The notes under the pieces were generated by a model. It was not told where the DNA came from and searched no databases. It saw nothing but the letters and a program-made list of their open reading frames with translations. The position numbers and the translations under genes were made by a program. Below, one piece after another: positions 1 to 5,806 of a stretch of DNA of 6,116 bases (positions are counted from its first letter, which is position 1; every line of letters begins with the position of its first letter). The DNA is from Massilia sp. (GTDB lineage: Bacteria; Pseudomonadota; Gammaproteobacteria; Burkholderiales; Burkholderiaceae_D): the NCBI GenBank assembly GCA_028291845.1, contig JAQGNM010000194.1, positions 1-6,116 of the forward strand, written 5' to 3'.

Positions 1-372
1 CTGGCTGGAGCCGAGGATGTCGTCATCGGCCGCGCCGCCGGTGATGGTCAGCGCCGGCGCCAGCAGCATCAAGTCTTCACGCACCAGCAACGCGCCGCCG
101 TCGATGCCCATCGACTCGACCGCGTCGTTGAGCAAACCATCGGTGACGCGCACAGTGGCGTCGCCCACCTGCACGATCAGATCGTTGGTGTGGGCCGCAT
201 CGGTGACCACCGTGAACGCCATCTGCGCTTCGGTTCCGGCGAAGATAAAGCGGTTGCGGCCCTGGCTGTCGTGGATGGTCGGCGGCCCGGCGCTGCCGTT
301 CTCGGCCGCGGCCTGGTCCTGTGCTTCGGCCATGGCCATGCCGCGCGCGCTGCTGGCGGACGCCTGGGTGAA
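1..372 (-). other. C-terminal beta module after the main RTX array (residues 1387-1510, incomplete)
   Basis: After IYVFTQ comes an Ala/Met/Gln-rich insertion (about 1390-1415). A beta-rich stretch follows, with GRNRFIFAG, LIVQVGDATVRVTDGLL and ALLVREDLMLLAPALTITGG. The window ends in ADDDILGSS, which looks like the start of a further RTX unit, so another repeat block and the secretion signal probably follow off the edge. It resembles a diverged version of the module at residues 750-838; that link is tentative. Confidence 0.5.
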
Positions 373-3300
373 CACGTAGATGTCGTCGCCCGCGCCCCCT
401 TCCATGATGTCGCCCTGGCTGCCAATGAGGGTGTCGTTGCCGTCGCCGCCCTGCAGCAGGTTGCTGCCGGCCCCGCCCACCAGGTAGTCGTCGCCGCTGC
501 CGCCCACCACGGTGTCATTGCCCTCGCCGCCCAGCAGCACGTCGTTGCCGTCGCCGCCGCGCAGCATGTCGTTGCCGCTGCCACCGGCCAAGGTGTCGTT
601 GCCCGCGCCGCCGTCGAGCTGGTCGTTGCCGCCAGCGCCGCCTTCCTCGGTGTAGTCTCCCATCAGATAATCATTGCCCTCGTCGCCGAACAGGGCGTCG
701 TCGCCGCCGTTGCCGTACAAGGTGTCCTGACCGAGGCCGCCGTGAAGCTCGTCGTTGCCGTGCAAGGTGTTCGCCAAGGTCAGGTTGTCGCCCTGCAGTT
801 CGTCGTCGTCGCTGCCGCCAAACAAGGTGTCGTTGCCGCCATCGCCGGCGAGGAAGTCGTTGCCGGTGCCACCATCGAGCAAATCGTTGCCGTGAGCTTC
901 TGCGGCCAGCACATCGGCTGGGGCGTCGCCGTTCATGACGTCCCTGCCGGCGCCACCGAGCAGCACGTCGTTGCCGCCACCGCCCGCCATCTGGTCGTTG
1001 CCTTCTCCGCCGTCGAGCATGTCGTTGCCGTTGAACGCGGTCTCCAATCCCTCGGCGGAAGCATCGCCCCACATGGTGTCGTCGCCTGCGCCGCCGTACA
1101 ACTGGTCGTCGCGGCCGCCGCCATCAAGGTAGTCGTTGCCGTCGCCGCCATCGAGGTAGTCGTTGCCGGTGAACTCGGAAGAAAGCTTTTTCGGGCTGTC
1201 GTCGCCAAACAGGCGGTCGGCGTCGGTACCGCCTTCGAGGCGGTCATTGTTGCCGTTGCCAAACAACACATCGTCACCGGCGCCTCCGATCAGCACATCC
1301 GCGCCGTGCGCGGCGCCTGCTGTGAATTCGGCAGAGCCCGGGTCATAATAGGCGCCGTCGCCGTCGATGGTGTCGTTGCCATCGTCGCCGAACAGCACAT
1401 CGGCACCTTTCATGCCGAAGATGTTGTCGTTGCCGACGCCGCCGTGCACGAGGTCGTCGCCGGTGCCGCTGCCGATCTGGTCATTGCCGTCGCCGCCGTC
1501 GATGTCACTGTTGCCATCCATCGTCACTTGCGACAGATTGCTGCCGACGATGAACATCTTGGTGTCGCCGTAGGCATTGACTACGTCGGAGTAGGTGGCA
1601 ACCCAGCCGAAACCGCGTGCCAATTCAACACCGGGACCGGCCGCGACCCGTTCATCGACGAGGACCCTGCCGCCTCTCGGCGGGACAACGCCGGCGCCCG
1701 AGCCGAAAATGAAGTCGTCGCCCGCGCCGCCGCGCAGGATGTCGGCGCCGCCGCCGCCCACCAGCAAATCGGCGCCGTCACCGCCTTCGATGGTGTCGTC
1801 ACCGTCCAGGCCGTCGATCATGTCGTTGCCGCCCAGGCCGGCCATGCTGTCGCCGAACCAGCTGCCGCGCAGAATGTCGGATGCGCCCGCTTGCGCGCCG
1901 TCATTGACGTAGTTGCCGTACTGGTCCTGCACATACTCCTTGGCCGCCTCGTTATAGCGTTTCTTGAAGTCGCCCTGCAGGTTGAGGGTAACCGGGCCAG
2001 CCGGCGGCGCGGCGTCGGCCAGCACGATGCCCAGCTGGCCCGGCTGCCAGTTGAGAATGGAAATGGCGTTGCCTCCCCCTTCCTGCGTAATCAACAGGGT
2101 CGAACTTCCGTGGCCATCGTCGGTTTGCACATAGGTATATTTCTTGCCGCCAGTGCTTCCCTCCCACTTGCCGGCGCCGATTTTCGGGCCACCGGCCAGC
2201 GCCGCATTGTCGACTGTGATGGAGCCGTCGCCAGCGGCGTCGATGATGACGTCCTGGCCGAAGGCGCCGGAAAAATTGTAGCGGTCCTGACCTCGGCCGC
2301 CAACCAGGGTATCGTTGCCGGCGCCGCCGTCGAGCTGATCGTTGCCGGCGTCGCCTTCCAGGTAGTCGTTGCCGCCGACACCAGCGAGTACATCGTCGCC
2401 GTCGCCGCCGAACAGGCTGTCCGCCTGGCTGCCGCCTGCCAGGCTGTCATTGCCGGCAGCGCCGAAGACGACGTAGCGGTCGGCGTCCGAGCGGCCGCGC
2501 CGCATCGTCATGCCGGTGGCCACGTCAATATAGACGGTAGGGTCATAGTCGAAGCCAGTCGCGGCGGCATCACCCGCGCTCGAGAGGCTGGCGTCGGTGA
2601 GATCGTAGCGCGCATTGGCCGTGTTGTAATAACTGATGCGTTGACTCAGCTGCGCGCGCGCGTTCAGCCAGCTGTCGGTGAACTGGGCGCTGCCCAGTGC
2701 CAGCTGGGTTGGGGATAGCACGCGGTCTTCGTTCCAGGTCTTGTACAAACCGGCCTGATTGATGCCCAAAGCGGCGTCGACGTTGCCGGTCAGGGTGAAC
2801 GGAGTCAGATAGTACAGGCTGAGAAACAGGCCGAACGATGTGCCGGCGCCGCCCGCACTGGTAGGAGCCGCACCCAGCACGCCTTCGCGCAGCAGGCCGG
2901 AATAGCTGGCAAGGATGGCGTTGAGGGTTTTATAAAAGGTGGTACGGCCCGTGTAGCCAGCACCGTCGGTGACCTCGGCCCACGTATTGCCCGCCGGGTT
3001 GCCCTTAAGGCGCGAGACGGCGCCACCGTCGAACACGCCCAGCATGTCACCCAGTGCGTTGACGACGTTTTCCAGCACGTCGCCGATGGCCCGGCCCTGG
3101 CTACCACCTATCAAGAGGTCGCCATCGACGCGGCGCAGGTTGGAGGCAGCTTCGAAAATGGTGTTCAGAGTAGCGATAGTGGCGCTGCTGCCGGCCACCT
3201 GTGCAGGCAGCAGGTTGACCAGCATGTTTTCGACCGCGAGCGCATCCTGCAGCAGCACCAGGCTGTGGGTGTCGCCAAAGTCACTTAAAGCGTATTTATC

Positions 3301-4530
3301 CTGCAGCAAATTGAAACCCTGGAACAGGCCGGCCAGCACGTTTTTGGCAATACCGCCTCGGTACAGGGGCTGGTCTTCGATGAACACCTGCACATCGGCG
3401 CCGGCGTGCCATTGGCTGTTGGCCACCGCCGACGGTGTCGTCATGCCTACGATATCGTACTGATTAGTGAGAGTGACCGGCACAAACGCTTTCTTGCCGA
3501 AGGTGCGCGTGAAGCCACCCCACAAGCCCGCGGAAGTGGTGCCGTCACCGGCGAACGACACGGCCAGCTGGTAATCCAGCGTCGCCGCTTCGATCCTCGA
3601 GACCGCCACATCGAGCGGATGGGCGTTCGGATCGGCGCCGCCTCCGGCCGTCAACGGTTTAATACGCGCCGCTTCGTCGATCAGGGTCGCAACGTTGCCA
3701 AGTGCTTCTTCAATGCGCTTGAGGCCCTTGTCGATCGCCGGATCGAGCGGCATCTCCGGATCGGTCAGCACGTAGCGCGCGCCGTTCAGATAGTTCTTGG
3801 CCTGGGCGACACTCCAGCCTTGCTGCGTCATCCCGGTTCGCACGGTGCGGTAGATGTCGACAACGGCAGCATTGCCGAACGCGGTTTCGATCACCTGCTG
3901 GCCGCCCTGGGCCGCCGTCATTTGCGTGAATGCAGCCAGCGCGGTGGTCGGCGCAATGGTGCCGCTCTGGCCCACACCAGCGCCGTTGAAAGTCACCACC
4001 TGCGCCGCGCGGTTCGGGTGGAGCAAGTTGAAGGCCGTGGCCAGGTGACCGCCCAGGCTGTACCCCGTCACTGAAAACGGCTTGCCGTTCAGTTCGGCGC
4101 CGGCGCCGTTCAGCTCGGCGTACCACGCTTCCATGTCACGCAACTGGCCCCACGCCCATCCTGTTTTAGCTATCTCGCGCTCGTTGGTTTCCTTGTTGTC
4201 GCGTACGGCATCGTCGATGAATTCGGTGCTGCGAAAGGACATGACCAGCTCGCCGGCCACCGCGCCGGTGGCCGGGTCGTCTTGGATACACCTGAACAAA
4301 GTGCCGGAGAAGCCAGTGCCGGTATTGTCTTTTTGGCTGACGACTTCCCAGTGTGCGACGAAGGCGGTGGCTTCGGATTCGGTGAATTTGCTGGAATGAT
4401 CGTTGCCACGAACCAATGCTTTGATAAGCAGTGCTCCGGTGAGTGGCGTGGTGCCCAAGTCAAGCAAATATGCCTCGGCAGCCATTTGAAGAATTGAGAA
4501 TTTGTATTCGCTGTTGACGGTGATGGTCAT
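1..4530 (-). CDS. Large RTX lipase (class-3-like alpha/beta hydrolase with calcium-binding repeats), 3' end outside window
   Basis: Translating the minus strand from the ATG at 4530 gives 1510 codons with no stop, so the C-terminus lies beyond base 1. There is no signal peptide, as expected for RTX proteins exported by type I secretion. Residues 1-430 look like a class 3 lipase: FRST at 99-102 (oxyanion region), GYSLGGHLA at 156-164 with Ser158 as nucleophile, NQYDIVG at 356-362 (likely catalytic Asp359) and GDTHS at 419-423 (likely catalytic His422). Residues 430-690 form a linker without RTX repeats. From about 690 the protein is RTX nonapeptides (GGxGxDxLx type) in three blocks, separated by beta-rich modules. 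The start is fixed by a TAATG overlap with the lipoprotein stop and by similarity to the truncated copy starting at 5806. Predicted role: secreted, calcium-dependent lipase or phospholipase; the substrate cannot be told. The RTX part is visibly more GC-rich than the lipoprotein gene. The C-terminal secretion signal and any transporter genes are not in view. Confidence 0.93.
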   Translation of the reverse strand, partial: MTITVNSEYKFSILQMAAEAYLLDLGTTPLTGALLIKALVRGNDHSSKFTESEATAFVAHWEVVSQKDNTGTGFSGTLFRCIQDDPATGAVAGELVMSFRSTEFIDDAVRDNKETNEREIAKTGWAWGQLRDMEAWYAELNGAGAELNGKPFSVTGYSLGGHLATAFNLLHPNRAAQVVTFNGAGVGQSGTIAPTTALAAFTQMTAAQGGQQVIETAFGNAAVVDIYRTVRTGMTQQGWSVAQAKNYLNGARYVLTDPEMPLDPAIDKGLKRIEEALGNVATLIDEAARIKPLTAGGGADPNAHPLDVAVSRIEAATLDYQLAVSFAGDGTTSAGLWGGFTRTFGKKAFVPVTLTNQYDIVGMTTPSAVANSQWHAGADVQVFIEDQPLYRGGIAKNVLAGLFQGFNLLQDKYALSDFGDTHSLVLLQDALAVENMLVNLLPAQVAGSSATIATLNTIFEAASNLRRVDGDLLIGGSQGRAIGDVLENVVNALGDMLGVFDGGAVSRLKGNPAGNTWAEVTDGAGYTGRTTFYKTLNAILASYSGLLREGVLGAAPTSAGGAGTSFGLFLSLYYLTPFTLTGNVDAALGINQAGLYKTWNEDRVLSPTQLALGSAQFTDSWLNARAQLSQRISYYNTANARYDLTDASLSSAGDAAATGFDYDPTVYIDVATGMTMRRGRSDADRYVVFGAAGNDSLAGGSQADSLFGGDGDDVLAGVGGNDYLEGDAGNDQLDGGAGNDTLVGGRGQDRYNFSGAFGQDVIIDAAGDGSITVDNAALAGGPKIGAGKWEGSTGGKKYTYVQTDDGHGSSTLLITQEGGGNAISILNWQPGQLGIVLADAAPPAGPVTLNLQGDFKKRYNEAAKEYVQDQYGNYVNDGAQAGASDILRGSWFGDSMAGLGGNDMIDGLDGDDTIEGGDGADLLVGGGGADILRGGAGDDFIFGSGAGVVPPRGGRVLVDERVAAGPGVELARGFGWVATYSDVVNAYGDTKMFIVGSNLSQVTMDGNSDIDGGDGNDQIGSGTGDDLVHGGVGNDNIFGMKGADVLFGDDGNDTIDGDGAYYDPGSAEFTAGAAHGADVLIGGAGDDVLFGNGNNDRLEGGTDADRLFGDDSPKKLSSEFTGNDYLDGGDGNDYLDGGGRDDQLYGGAGDDTMWGDASAEGLETAFNGNDMLDGGEGNDQMAGGGGNDVLLGGAGRDVMNGDAPADVLAAEAHGNDLLDGGTGNDFLAGDGGNDTLFGGSDDDELQGDNLTLANTLHGNDELHGGLGQDTLYGNGGDDALFGDEGNDYLMGDYTEEGGAGGNDQLDGGAGNDTLAGGSGNDMLRGGDGNDVLLGGEGNDTVVGGSGDDYLVGGAGSNLLQGGDGNDTLIGSQGDIMEGGAGDDIYVFTQASASSARGMAMAEAQDQAAAENGSAGPPTIHDSQGRNRFIFAGTEAQMAFTVVTDAAHTNDLIVQVGDATVRVTDGLLNDAVESMGIDGGALLVREDLMLLAPALTITGGAADDDILGSSQ
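373..1512 (-). repeat. RTX repeat block 3, main array (residues 1007-1386)
   Basis: This is the longest calcium-binding array, about 380 residues of GGxGND-type units (for example DGGDGNDQI, GGAGDDVLF, GGEGNDTVV). It ends in GGAGDDIYVFTQ, the usual signature closing an RTX array. Its first two thirds are regularly interrupted by loops of 6-18 residues that follow a GD pair; these are described as a separate higher-order repeat. The array as a whole predicts a long, stiff beta-roll stalk. Confidence 0.88.
622..1362 (-). repeat. Higher-order repeat of about 46 residues (138 bases) inside the RTX array
   Basis: Six loops each begin at GD (residues 1057, 1109, 1155, 1201, 1247, 1291) and end at a G-N/A-D motif, usually GND followed by xLDGG or similar (1076, 1122, 1168, 1214, 1258, 1301). 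Spacings at the closing motif are 46, 46, 46, 44 and 43 residues. Loop sequences differ (for example SPKKLSSEF, ASAEGLETAF, APADVLAAEA, NLTLANTL), while the flanking RTX units are alike. The unit is about four nonapeptides plus one loop. Confidence 0.75.
1693..1881 (-). repeat. RTX repeat block 2 (residues 884-946)
   Basis: This is a short array with units such as LGGNDMIDG, LDGDDTIEG, GDGADLLVG and GAGDDFIFG. It is followed by a repeat-free segment (residues about 947-1005, bases 1516-1692) containing GWVATYSDVVNAYGD and MFIVGSNLSQVTM, which leads into block 3. Confidence 0.85.
2017..2283 (-). other. Haemolysin-type calcium-binding-related beta module (residues 750-838)
   Basis: The segment between RTX blocks 1 and 2 reads like the domain commonly found after RTX repeats (HCBP-related, PF06594 by my recollection). 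Its elements are YNFSGAFGQDVI, then ITVDNAALAGGPKIG, WEGSTGGKKYTYV, STLLITQEGG and a final ISILNWQPGQLGIVL. It is not glycine-aspartate periodic and lacks GGxGxD units. The assignment rests on pattern recall, not on a profile search. Confidence 0.65.
2287..2463 (-). repeat. RTX repeat block 1 (residues 690-748)
   Basis: About six glycine/aspartate nonapeptides follow the helical linker, with units such as GNDSLAGGS, GGNDYLEGD and AGNDTLVGG. Each pair of such units builds calcium sites in a parallel beta roll, folding after export when calcium is met. The block ends at GGRGQDRYNF, the usual transition into the beta module that follows. Confidence 0.85.
3241..4530 (-). other. Hydrolase domain of the RTX lipase (residues 1-430)
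   Basis: This part carries the catalytic machinery. Order of motifs: VMSFRSTEF (96-104), a Trp-rich helix GWAWGQL (124-130), GYSLGGHLA (156-164) and VTFNGAGVG (179-187, the strand after the elbow in class 3 lipases). These are followed by NQYDIVG (356-362), WHAG (374-377) and GDTHS (419-423). By analogy with fungal class 3 lipases, Ser158, Asp359 and His422 form the triad, and His375 occupies the non-catalytic histidine-glycine position after the aspartate. The Ser-Asp spacing of 201 residues is far wider than in compact lipases of this class (roughly 60), leaving an insertion of about 140 residues at 190-350 that could form a lid. Triad assignment is inference from motif order. Confidence 0.75.
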
Positions 4531-4840
4531 TATTTAACCTGAATAGGATGAAGAACTTTTTCTACGAAACGCAAGGCTTGGCCGTCCTGAAAGGTAGCGC
4601 CGTGGGGCGAGCCGAAGGAAGGACAAGCATAATTGGCTGCAAGCAGCCAAGGCGAGCGGCCTCCCCCGGCGTAGCCCTGGGCGGGGTCATACATGTAACC
4701 GATACGTTCAGCGATCACCTCACCGGTCTGTAAATCGATCACTTTTAAGGAACTGCCGGCAATCCACAGTTTTCTGTCCTCGGCCGTCGATATATCGTGG
4801 TAATCGACTCCATAGCGGGGCGCATAACCAGCCGCGGGTT
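4096..4840 (-). repeat. Direct repeat, copy 2 (lipoprotein 3' half plus lipase 5' end)
   Basis: This stretch aligns to 5372-6116 at a constant offset of 1276 bases without gaps. It covers the last 102 codons of the lipoprotein, the TAATG junction and the first 145 codons of the lipase. The true left boundary of homology in copy 1 is at about 5372; the right boundary is unknown because copy 1 runs off the window. Confidence 0.9.
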
Positions 4841-5327
4841 TGCTGTTCATGGCAAAGCGCTTGTATCCCTTAAGGTAGTGCTTGTTGTTCAACCACGGCT
4901 CCTCGACTCTACCGGTGTAACGGTGGCGGACGTTATCAGTCGGCCGTATCGCCTCAACAAACGAATAACCGGATGGCAGCATTGAACGCGTCTGCTTTTG
5001 TGCAGGCTGCGCGGCGAGCAGTCGCACGTCATAGAACTCGCGCAAGAACGTTTGCAGGTAGTCCTCACCGGGCAGGTCGCTGCCGTACGGATCATCCATT
5101 ACAAACTGATCGCCAAAATTCACATGAGCCGGCCGCAGTTTAAGAACGAAAATGCCTTCCACATTGTCGACCGTACGCTTGATTTTTTCGCCCGCCGATT
5201 CGCAGCGCTGCTTGAACAGGCGCTGTGCATGGAGCGCCGCGCTGTCGCCGTCGCGCGTTGCCGCCACACCGCAGCCAGCTTGCAGCATCGCCAGCGCCAA
5301 GCCGATCCATCGACATTGCAATCTCAT
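4530..5327 (-). CDS. Exported putative lipoprotein, 265 aa, partner of the RTX lipase (copy 2)
   Basis: This complete frame starts at the ATG at 5327, preceded by AAAGGA at a spacing of 7. An in-frame ATG 25 codons upstream gives an Arg-rich extension lying inside the preceding frame and lacks this signal. The start overlaps the truncated lipase stop (ATGA), and the stop overlaps the big lipase start (TAATG), so translation is probably coupled on both sides. The N-terminus has a basic start, a hydrophobic stretch (residues 7-15) and AGC at 17-19, suggesting a signal peptide with Cys19 as a lipidation site. Gln at -3 makes the lipobox imperfect, so a periplasmic soluble form is possible. Notable features are Cys42 and Cys235 (possible disulfide), MDDPYGSDLPG at 77-87, DISTAEDRKLWIAGSSLKVIDL at 178-199 (split here as DISTAEDR and LWIAGSSL) and GGRSPWLL at 222-229. 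The C-terminal half is 75% identical to copy 1. I believe it belongs to a family of uncharacterised betaproteobacterial lipoproteins; an immunity role of the Tli type against the adjacent lipase is a hypothesis, a chaperone or accessory factor the alternative. Confidence 0.9.
   Translation of the reverse strand: MRLQCRWIGLALAMLQAGCGVAATRDGDSAALHAQRLFKQRCESAGEKIKRTVDNVEGIFVLKLRPAHVNFGDQFVMDDPYGSDLPGEDYLQTFLREFYDVRLLAAQPAQKQTRSMLPSGYSFVEAIRPTDNVRHRYTGRVEEPWLNNKHYLKGYKRFAMNSKPAAGYAPRYGVDYHDISTAEDRKLWIAGSSLKVIDLQTGEVIAERIGYMYDPAQGYAGGGRSPWLLAANYACPSFGSPHGATFQDGQALRFVEKVLHPIQVK
4538..4540 (-). promoter_or_regulatory. Weak ribosome binding site of the RTX lipase
   Basis: Only AGG (in CAGGTTAAATAATG) precedes the ATG at 4530, with seven bases between. 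Copy 1 has AAAGGA at about the same place. A weak site at a stop-start overlap suggests the large lipase depends on ribosomes that have just finished the lipoprotein. Confidence 0.45.
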
Positions 5328-5806
5328 TGTCCATTCCTTTGCGTGGATTCCGGATTGCCGTACAAGGGGCCGGCGCCAGCGCCGTTGAGTTCGGCGTACC
5401 ACGCTTCCATGTCACGCAACTGGCCCCACGCCCATCCTGTTTTGAAGATCTCGCGCTCGTTGGTTTCCTTATTGTCGCGTACGGCATCGTCGATGAATTC
5501 GGTACTGCGAAAGGACATGACCAGCTCGCCGGCCACCGCGCCGGTGGCCGGGTCGTCTTTGATGCACTTGAACAATGTGCCGGAGAAGCCAGTGCCGGTA
5601 TTGGCTTTTTGGCTGACGACTTCCCAGTGTGTACTGAAGGCGGCGGCTTCGGATTCGGTAAATTTGCTTGTGTGGTCATTACCGCGAACCAACGACGCTA
5701 CCAAGCGAGATCCTGTAAGCGGCACGCTGCCCGAATCCAGCAAAAATGCTTCCGCCGCCATTTGAAGAATCGAGAATTTATATTCACTGTTGACGGTAAT
5801 TGACAT
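5324..5806 (-). pseudogene. Truncated RTX lipase: N-terminal 145 residues plus a 15-residue foreign tail
   Basis: The frame starts at ATG 5806 with a good AAAGGA site six bases upstream and overlaps the stop of the upstream lipoprotein by one base (TAATG). Residues 1-145 match the full lipase at 127 of 145 positions by hand alignment, without gaps. They include the SFRST oxyanion segment but stop about a dozen residues before the GYSLGG elbow. Residues 146-160 (GPLYGNPESTQRNGQ) are unrelated to the full-length gene in this window. The stub lacks the serine, aspartate, histidine and all RTX repeats, so it cannot be a lipase. The frame is otherwise intact, and its TGA overlaps the ATG of the next lipoprotein, whose ribosome binding site lies within the tail. 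It could still be translated, acting mainly to carry ribosomes to the next gene. The tail may be the original C-terminus of this lipase copy, left by an in-frame internal deletion, or former intergenic sequence. Confidence 0.85.
5335..5340 (-). promoter_or_regulatory. Ribosome binding site of lipoprotein copy 2
   Basis: AAAGGA lies seven bases before the ATG at 5327, within the foreign tail of the truncated lipase frame. It decides the start at 5327 over the longer alternative at 5402. Confidence 0.7.

Noticed and set aside
373..1512. Regularly spaced short DNA repeats (gtcgttgcc and similar) resembling a CRISPR array or minisatellite
   Set aside because: They are codons of the GND/GDD motif in the RTX nonapeptides, in phase with the lipase frame, without constant repeats or unique spacers.
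190..2718. An 842-codon open frame on the plus strand opposite the RTX repeats
   Set aside because: It is the antisense of GC-rich RTX codons, a low-complexity Val/Ala run with a ~9-residue period. The minus-strand frame gives proper RTX and lipase motifs and is open across all 1510 codons.
3241..4530. Assignment to true lipase family I.3 (the common RTX lipases of Pseudomonas and Serratia)
   Set aside because: Those are about 480-620 residues with a GHSLGG elbow and few RTX units; this protein exceeds 1500 residues, has GYSLGG and a different spacing of catalytic residues.
4530..5402. Longer 290-residue version of lipoprotein copy 2 starting at 5402
   Set aside because: The extra 25 residues are Arg-rich, precede the signal peptide and have no good ribosome binding site; the ATG at 5327 has AAAGGA and forms an ATGA overlap.
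5140..5679. Minus-strand 179-codon frame overlapping the stub and lipoprotein copy 2
   Set aside because: It is out of frame with both homologous proteins and has a low-complexity Pro/Ala/Arg-rich composition; the frames at 5806 and 5327 are supported by duplication.
5225..5803. Plus-strand frame of 192 codons opposite the truncated lipase
   Set aside because: It is a mirror of the duplicated lipase start; the same antisense frame appears opposite the second copy, and it has no recognisable domain or start signal.
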